From Flaccisagitta enflata (lineage: Eukaryota; Chaetognatha; Sagittoidea; Aphragmophora), in the NCBI GenBank assembly GCA_965153355.1, contig OZ231127.1, positions 91,946,001-92,010,000 on the forward strand: 64,000 nucleotides of DNA, written 5' to 3'. A model generated the notes under the pieces. That model worked only from the letters and a program-made list of their open reading frames with translations, ran no database searches and was not told the DNA's origin. Shown here one piece after another: positions 59,009 through 64,000 of the stretch. Every line of letters starts with the position of its first letter. Within the stretch, counting starts at the first letter, position 1. Both the position numbers and the translations under genes were made by a program.

Positions 59009-59770
59009 AAAGACACAGACAGAATGACAGAATGACATAAAGACAGGCAGACAGGTTGATTAAAGAAAAAACAAACAAAACAAAAAACAAAACACAAATA
59101 AAAAGATAGATAGACAGCGAAAGATAGACACATAGAAAGCGAAAGAATCAACGCCAAAGAAATCTTGAGATAAGATCTTGTGTTTTCATGTTAATAAATG
59201 CGGCATTTTGCTGGCTCACTTTCCCCTCTTTGACCTTTGACCTGAGACTCGACTCTTTGGAGAGAGAGTAAGCAGACTTCGTTTTCTCTCTTATTTGTCT
59301 TTGTCTCTACAGATGGAACAAGATAGTCGCTTATTTAACAAATTCGCTCAAATCCCCTCCATTCTAATTCCAATCTAAATGTAATGAGAAGCGATTGAAA
59401 CAGTCTCAACGTTAAAACCTGATTTGCATAATGCCGTTTTTTTAATTACCGTCTATTTATACGGCAGAAAACTTCGATGCTGTCAATTGGAATTCAAACA
59501 AAGAATCAACATTATCGCTCTTACTAGTCTAAGAAGACATAATGGCCGCTTTTCGTGTTTAGATGTGTAAGCAATGTAGTTGTGAGCGTTGCAACGGGCG
59601 AAATTGAAAAGATTACCTTCGACCGTATATAAATAAAAAAATAATATAGAGTTTAAATTGTCTTAGCATAATCTCTTCCAGCTGATTGCGAGCTTACAGA
59701 AGGTTAGTGGCTACGTCGACCATTCATTATTCAGAAACCACAAATCGTTAGTGACGGCATGACCTCGGCC

Positions 59771-61304
59771 CTCGGTCGCCAAACTAGATACTTAGGATCC
59801 AGATCTGGATACTTTTTAGGGGTGCCTAGATACCTGAAAAGGCATTTGGATCCTGGCTACTAATTTGGATACTTTTGGGAGAAAAATTTAGATACCCCAG
59901 CTCAAATCTGGATACTTGAAATAGTGGCTTTAAAATTTTCTTTAAAATATGCTCAACTACTTTTTTTAGGTAATGGGCTAACAAAATGAATTTTTTATTT
60001 TGGTTAAGCATATGCATACCTTATATGAAATAAATATTAATATGTTTGTGAGTAAGTTGCTTGATTTTTTGGATGATGCAAATTTGGCCATAAAATTTGC
60101 TTGATTTTTTAGATGATGCAAATTTGGCCATAGAATTCTTAGAGAATCATATTGCCTTTGCCCCTGCTTACCGGCCAAGCATCCAATATTGTTTTTGAAT
60201 CAATTCAAGATGCTCTTACTAAATCATAAATGACATGAAATAGCTGTGTCCTAGAAACTATTTTACCTTCATAGTTTTCCTCACGCCTTTATAGCCTTCA
60301 TAGCCTTCATAGTTTTCCTAAAGAGGCCCCAGATTTCTGATAGCATCATAAGCAATGTTTTTAGTGTCGGACACACAACTCTTGAACCTGCTTCATAGGT
60401 TTGTCTGTCTGTCCATCTGTGTATTTGTTGAAAACTTTTTTTAATTTTGAGCAGTTTTTGTTGCGTGCTATGTAACTCCACCCTGTTTTGTTTGTCCATC
60501 CATCGGTTGGTTAGTTGGTTGGTCCCCTTTATATTTTTAGTGTTTTTCTGCTTTTTGAGCTAACCCCACCTGCTCAAATGCTTCAGTGACTTTTTCTTTC
60601 ACTGCTCTTGCCCACCTGGATGCGACTGGGGTAGCCGTGTAACTCGCCTTGTTACTATACTGCCTTAGCCCACCTGTCCACTGGGGGAATGTGTAAGGCC
60701 TTGTCAATCAAAATAGCCATTAAAAATATCTCTATTCTCTCTAATCTTTCTAGTTCTGTTTTTAGTTCTAATTGTACCAAATCAAGTGGTACCTGTTGGG
60801 ATTAGCTTTGTACATCATGGTGTGCAATTTTTTTTTTTGCTATTTGATTAATTTTACTTATGGGCGCCGCCTTGCTTTGTTTTTTTTTATAAAATAAAGG
60901 CAATACTGGGGCCAAAATACTTCCTGTACTTTTTCATTGGGAGATGAAGAGATTAGGGGTTATAAGCAATAATCATATGGCTATAAAACTATGACGTGCA
61001 AGATAATCCCTGCTGTTACAAGCCAACTTGACTCTATAAGTTTTCTATGGCAATCTTTTCTCAAATCATCTTTGCATGGTGATTTAAAGAGTTATGAGCT
61101 CAAGAGTTGCAGCATCTTCTACAATAATCAGTCTATTTATATCACCCAAATGTTTTTTTGACAAATATTATTATTCATAATGATTTGTTTAATAAAATAT
61201 CATCTAGATACTAATCTAGATACTAGCGGAAAATCCTAGATACTTTCTGGATACTTTTTGGGGTTCTTTTAGATACTTGGCCTCCACTACATTTGGCGAC
61301 CGAG
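59771..61304. mobile_element. Element A: CTCGGTCGCCAAA-terminus element nested in B
   Basis: Left CTCGGTCGCCAAACTAGATA and right ATTTGGCGACCGAG are inverted repeats. CCTCGGCC (59763-59770) and CTTCGGCC (61305-61312) flank it, a 7/8 target duplication lying in the terminus of B. Subterminal TAGATACT and TGGATACTTTT repeats. The interior holds a 41-bp tandem pair (about 60050-60131, TTGCTTGATTTTTTAGATGA) and a dispersed-repeat copy. A and B share CTCGGYCGCCAA. Confidence 0.75.
60360..60695 (-). mobile_element. Dispersed repeat copy inside element A
   Basis: GTCGGACACACAACTCTTGA, GTTGCGTGCTATGTAACTCC with CCATCGGTTGGTTAGTTGG, CTGCTCTTGCCCACCTGGAT, GCGACTGGGGTAGCCGTGTA and CGCCTTGTT; a second CTGCCTTAGCCCACCTG ... 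AAGGCCTTGTC end follows. Confidence 0.6.
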
Positions 61305-61967
61305 CTTCGGCCGCCAACTTAGCTACTAGGTAGCTAAATTTAGCTACTACAGAGGGGTGCTTAGCTACCAAAAAAGGCATTTAGCTACCAGCTACTAATT
61401 TAGATACTTTTGATGATTTCCTTTAGATACTCAAGCATCTATTTAGCTACTTGAGACTGATGCTTTTTGCTACGAAATTACTTTTTAATGACTGATAAAT
61501 ACAGAAGAAACCGTTATAGGAGGTGTGGAGGGACCAAAATTGTAGCACCCCCCTTACAGCCCACATCATTGCTTATATTTTTATACTCTGGGTAGTGGTT
61601 TATATTTTAAATGAATACAAATTTTTTCATCAAGGCGATCTTTGAAATTCTATCAAGATCCTTTTCAAAATCTCTAAATTTTCCCATTTTAGGAGAGTTT
61701 GAAAAATATTTAAATTTTAGCAAAAAAATGTCAGTTGTGGTGATTTTTAGAGGAGACTCAAAAAAAGCCTGAATGAAAAAATTTCGTTTTTACCTAAAGT
61801 ATAAGCAAATGCCCAAAATAAAGAAAAAGAAGCATTAGTGTAGGCTGTAGGGGGGGGGTGCTATACTTTTTGGTCCACATCTCTTAAAATAGTTCCTTCT
61901 GTATATTTTTTGTTCATTGCCTTTTGCTACTTACTGTAGATAGTGGAGGTTTTCATTTGTCTTAAGA

Positions 61968-61969
61968 GG

Positions 61970-62007
<38 letters not shown>

Positions 62008-62060
62008 TTTGCTCTCTCTCTCTCTCTCTTTCGCTCTCTCTCTCTTTCTTTCTCTCTCTG
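61968..62060 (+). repeat. (TGTC)n/(TC)n microsatellite inside element B
   Basis: TCTG units then TC with TTTTGC interruptions. Confidence 0.9.
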
Positions 62061-62724
62061 TCCACGTTTTCTTCCCATCGTCTTTCATGTCACTGTGATT
62101 TTTGTTTGATTTTTGTTGCATACAAAACCTTGTTCTTGACTTGCAGTCGTTTTATTCGGTGCCATATAGTGCTAAGGTATGACGAGAGAAATTTAGCTAC
62201 TTTTTCAGATACTTGGAAAAAATTTTAGATATTTTTTAGATACCTAGAGAGCTGCCGGCAGCTACTTGGGCTAGGACCTTGTTGGCGGCCGAGGGCATGA
62301 CCCAATCTGGGGTCCTATTTGACGCCAGAATTGATGTAGAGCTCTCACGTCTATCAGATGCATCGGCGATCAATTTTGATGAATTGACATGTTTTATTAT
62401 TAGTTATGCATATGGCAAAAGAAGACGTATTCCTCCCCACCCTTCCTGAGTTGTGTACTGTCTTTAGAACGGAAAGGCTAAGTCGTCGAGAAGGAAATTT
62501 CCCTGGCGAACAAATTTTGTTTTTTCCTCAAGTCGTACAGAAAGTAAGAAAAGTGTTGCAATCGTTTGGGACACGACGACTTTGATCGTCGCTTCATGTA
62601 TCCAAGAAGAGAATGTCAGGTAATTCAATATTGGCCCGTCAAGTTGATGTCGAGTCAAGATTTATTTTATTTCGAAAATTTTCTATTCATTTTTTTTCTT
62701 GCGCACACGATGTAAGAAGTTAGA

Positions 62725-62800
62725 TTGCCAGCTGATGCATTTAAGTAACAGTGGTAAAGCGCCGTCACGCATTCAAATCACACATGAGGCCGTGTATGTG
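62725..62800 (+). other. tRNA-like fragment
   Basis: TAACAGTGGTAAAGCGCC followed within about 10 bases by ATTCAAATC resembles a D-arm A box and a B box with the anticodon arm missing, similar in layout to the minus-strand fragment near 20250. Not a working tRNA. Confidence 0.25.
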
Positions 62801-62983
62801 GAATTTTTAGTCCCAGAAACGCATTCATGAGTACGCAAAACCTTTGCAAAATTTGTTTGATGGTATTTTAAGTGACTTTACTATCTGCACTGCTGCCGCA
62901 CAACTATCTGCGACAGTTACCCAGCCGGGTTTGTCTCACACAAAAACATATTTGGCCCCCTTTGCTCCTTTTTCTGTATTCAG

Positions 62984-63336
62984 GTGGTCGAGGAATGTTA
63001 TGGGAGGGAGGAGGAGGAGGAGAAGACCGAGGAGTAGGAAGAGGAAGATCAATTTTCCCAGGTTACATTCCTGGAAGCACGTCTACTACAGCAGGAGCAA
63101 TCCCTGGAGGTCATCAACAGCAACAGAAACTTTCTCAACATCGTCATCATGGTTGGCGGTCTTCGACAAACGCGAGTTTCGTTCCATCTTTGGATTTTGC
63201 AAGTTCACCAGAATCAACTGTAGCGTCATTTTCAACCCGTAAATGTAGTCAGCAAATCAAACAACGACAGCAGCGATCGCCGCTGCGTACTCTGTCATTT
63301 CAATCGACGACGCAATCTCATACTGTATCTCATTAG
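62984..63336 (+). CDS. Possible terminal or internal exon, Gly/Gln/Ser-rich protein
   Basis: A good acceptor (TTTTTCTGTATTCAG) precedes GTGGTCGAGG. The frame reads GGRGMLWEGGGGGEDRGVGR, then a PGYIPGSTSTTAGAIPGG segment, a Gln run and a Ser/Thr-rich tail to TAG 63334-63336. Composition is unlike the microsatellite artefacts elsewhere and suits a disordered, RNA-binding-like tail. The preceding exon is not identified. Alternative donors exist inside (for example before GTAAAT at 63239). Confidence 0.35.
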
Positions 63337-63494
63337 AAGCCTACAAACCGCGCTCAATAACTGCCTGGTGATTCCCCGGGTTAACAACAACAACAACAAC
63401 AACTGTATCTCTCCTTTCTGCATGAAATTATCTAGATCTAAGGCCCCCAATCAATATTGACTCAAACCCGAAAACAATTTGATATCAAAAGCAA

Positions 63495-63784
<290 letters not shown>

Positions 63785-63895
63785 AACTGAAAATAATGTG
63801 AAAGAAATTGAAATTACATTTATCATCAATGTATCAAGGAATTGGGTGGAGCGCCTAAAAGGAGAAATACAGCACGACCAAAACATTTCTTAAAG

Positions 63896-64000
63896 GGAAA
63901 TTTGAGCGCTAATTCTGCGCTTCGTTCCACGTCTCCGCCGGCCACAAAACCAGTCGCGCAGTCGCAGTTTGTTCAAAAGACGCCTCTCCCTCCGACTCTT
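63896..64000 (+). CDS. Possible exon running off the window
   Basis: After CATTTCTTAAAG, the frame GNLSANSALRSTSPPATKPV onward is open to the last base. Its GC content and codon use differ from the surrounding DNA, and it is Ser/Pro/Gln-rich like the preceding candidate exon. Joining phase was not resolved. Confidence 0.3.

Larger units (their letters stand above)
59764..62293. mobile_element. Element B: CTCGGCCGCCAAC-terminus element, split by element A
   Basis: The outer termini are CTCGGCC (59764-59770), continued after the insertion by GCCAACTTAGCTACT (61313 on), and the inverted GTTGGCGGCCGAG ending at 62293. GGCATGAC flanks both sides (59756-59763 and 62294-62301), an exact 8-bp target duplication. 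Subterminal TTAGCTACT repeats are frequent. No transposase visible. The superfamily is uncertain; 8-bp duplications fit hAT and some others. Confidence 0.75.

Overview
This window looks like intergenic and intronic DNA from an animal, probably an invertebrate. The basis is a gene with GT-AG splice signals of the XK (Kell-blood-group-complex) membrane-protein family, together with BEL/Pao, Penelope-like, non-LTR and cut-and-paste type transposon remains of metazoan kind. There is nothing bacterial: no operons, no Shine-Dalgarno spacing, no rRNA or CRISPR. The lineage cannot be named from the sequence alone. The window is dominated by simple repeats (GA/TC, GT/CA, GAAA, AAC, AAG, CATT, GACC/GTCC), and nearly all long open frames are translations of these.

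Layout. 1-1770: 3' end of a BEL/Pao LTR retrotransposon (integrase core, a downstream C-terminal region with a nonsense codon between them, 3' LTR). 2674-3429: C-terminal end of a Penelope-like element with a GIY-YIG nuclease domain, broken by a stop. 4.1-7.7 kb: microsatellites and GGCCTNAAATC minisatellites. 8008-11434: a 3.4-kb long-inverted-repeat element enclosing minisatellites. 12.2-14.7 kb: a ~145-bp tandem satellite. 15.36-15.89 kb: a foldback element. 17725-19917: a hAT-like element with an 8-bp target duplication and a nested 768-bp MITE. 20916-23423: a second long-inverted-repeat element. 25500-26266: an almost identical second copy of the MITE. 28496-30442: the XK-like gene, two exons, with a long poly-asparagine tract and an acidic repeat tail. 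34.15-36.06 kb: an 18-bp minisatellite. 43.6-46.3 kb: a TG/TC higher-order repeat followed by a 5'-truncated non-LTR retrotransposon lying between two (TC)n tracts. 48-59 kb: mostly TC/GA and GAAA arrays with dispersed-element copies. 59764-62293: two nested elements of one family, each with its own 8-bp target duplication. 62984-64000: possible exons of an unidentified gene running off the end.

The most unusual signal is a dispersed, apparently non-autonomous repeat family with many copies in 64 kb. A short form runs from AACAAGGCC to ACTAAAAA, has a GACC/GACGG tetranucleotide tract and can end in an 18-bp perfect palindrome. A long form carries, inside the same ends, a module beginning GGGCAGCGGCCCC, one of two alternative inverted repeats, and a ~20-bp minisatellite. 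The copy at 39645-40075 shows the link because it has both short-form ends around the module. I do not recognise it as a named family. All assignments come from reading the sequence; no search was run.
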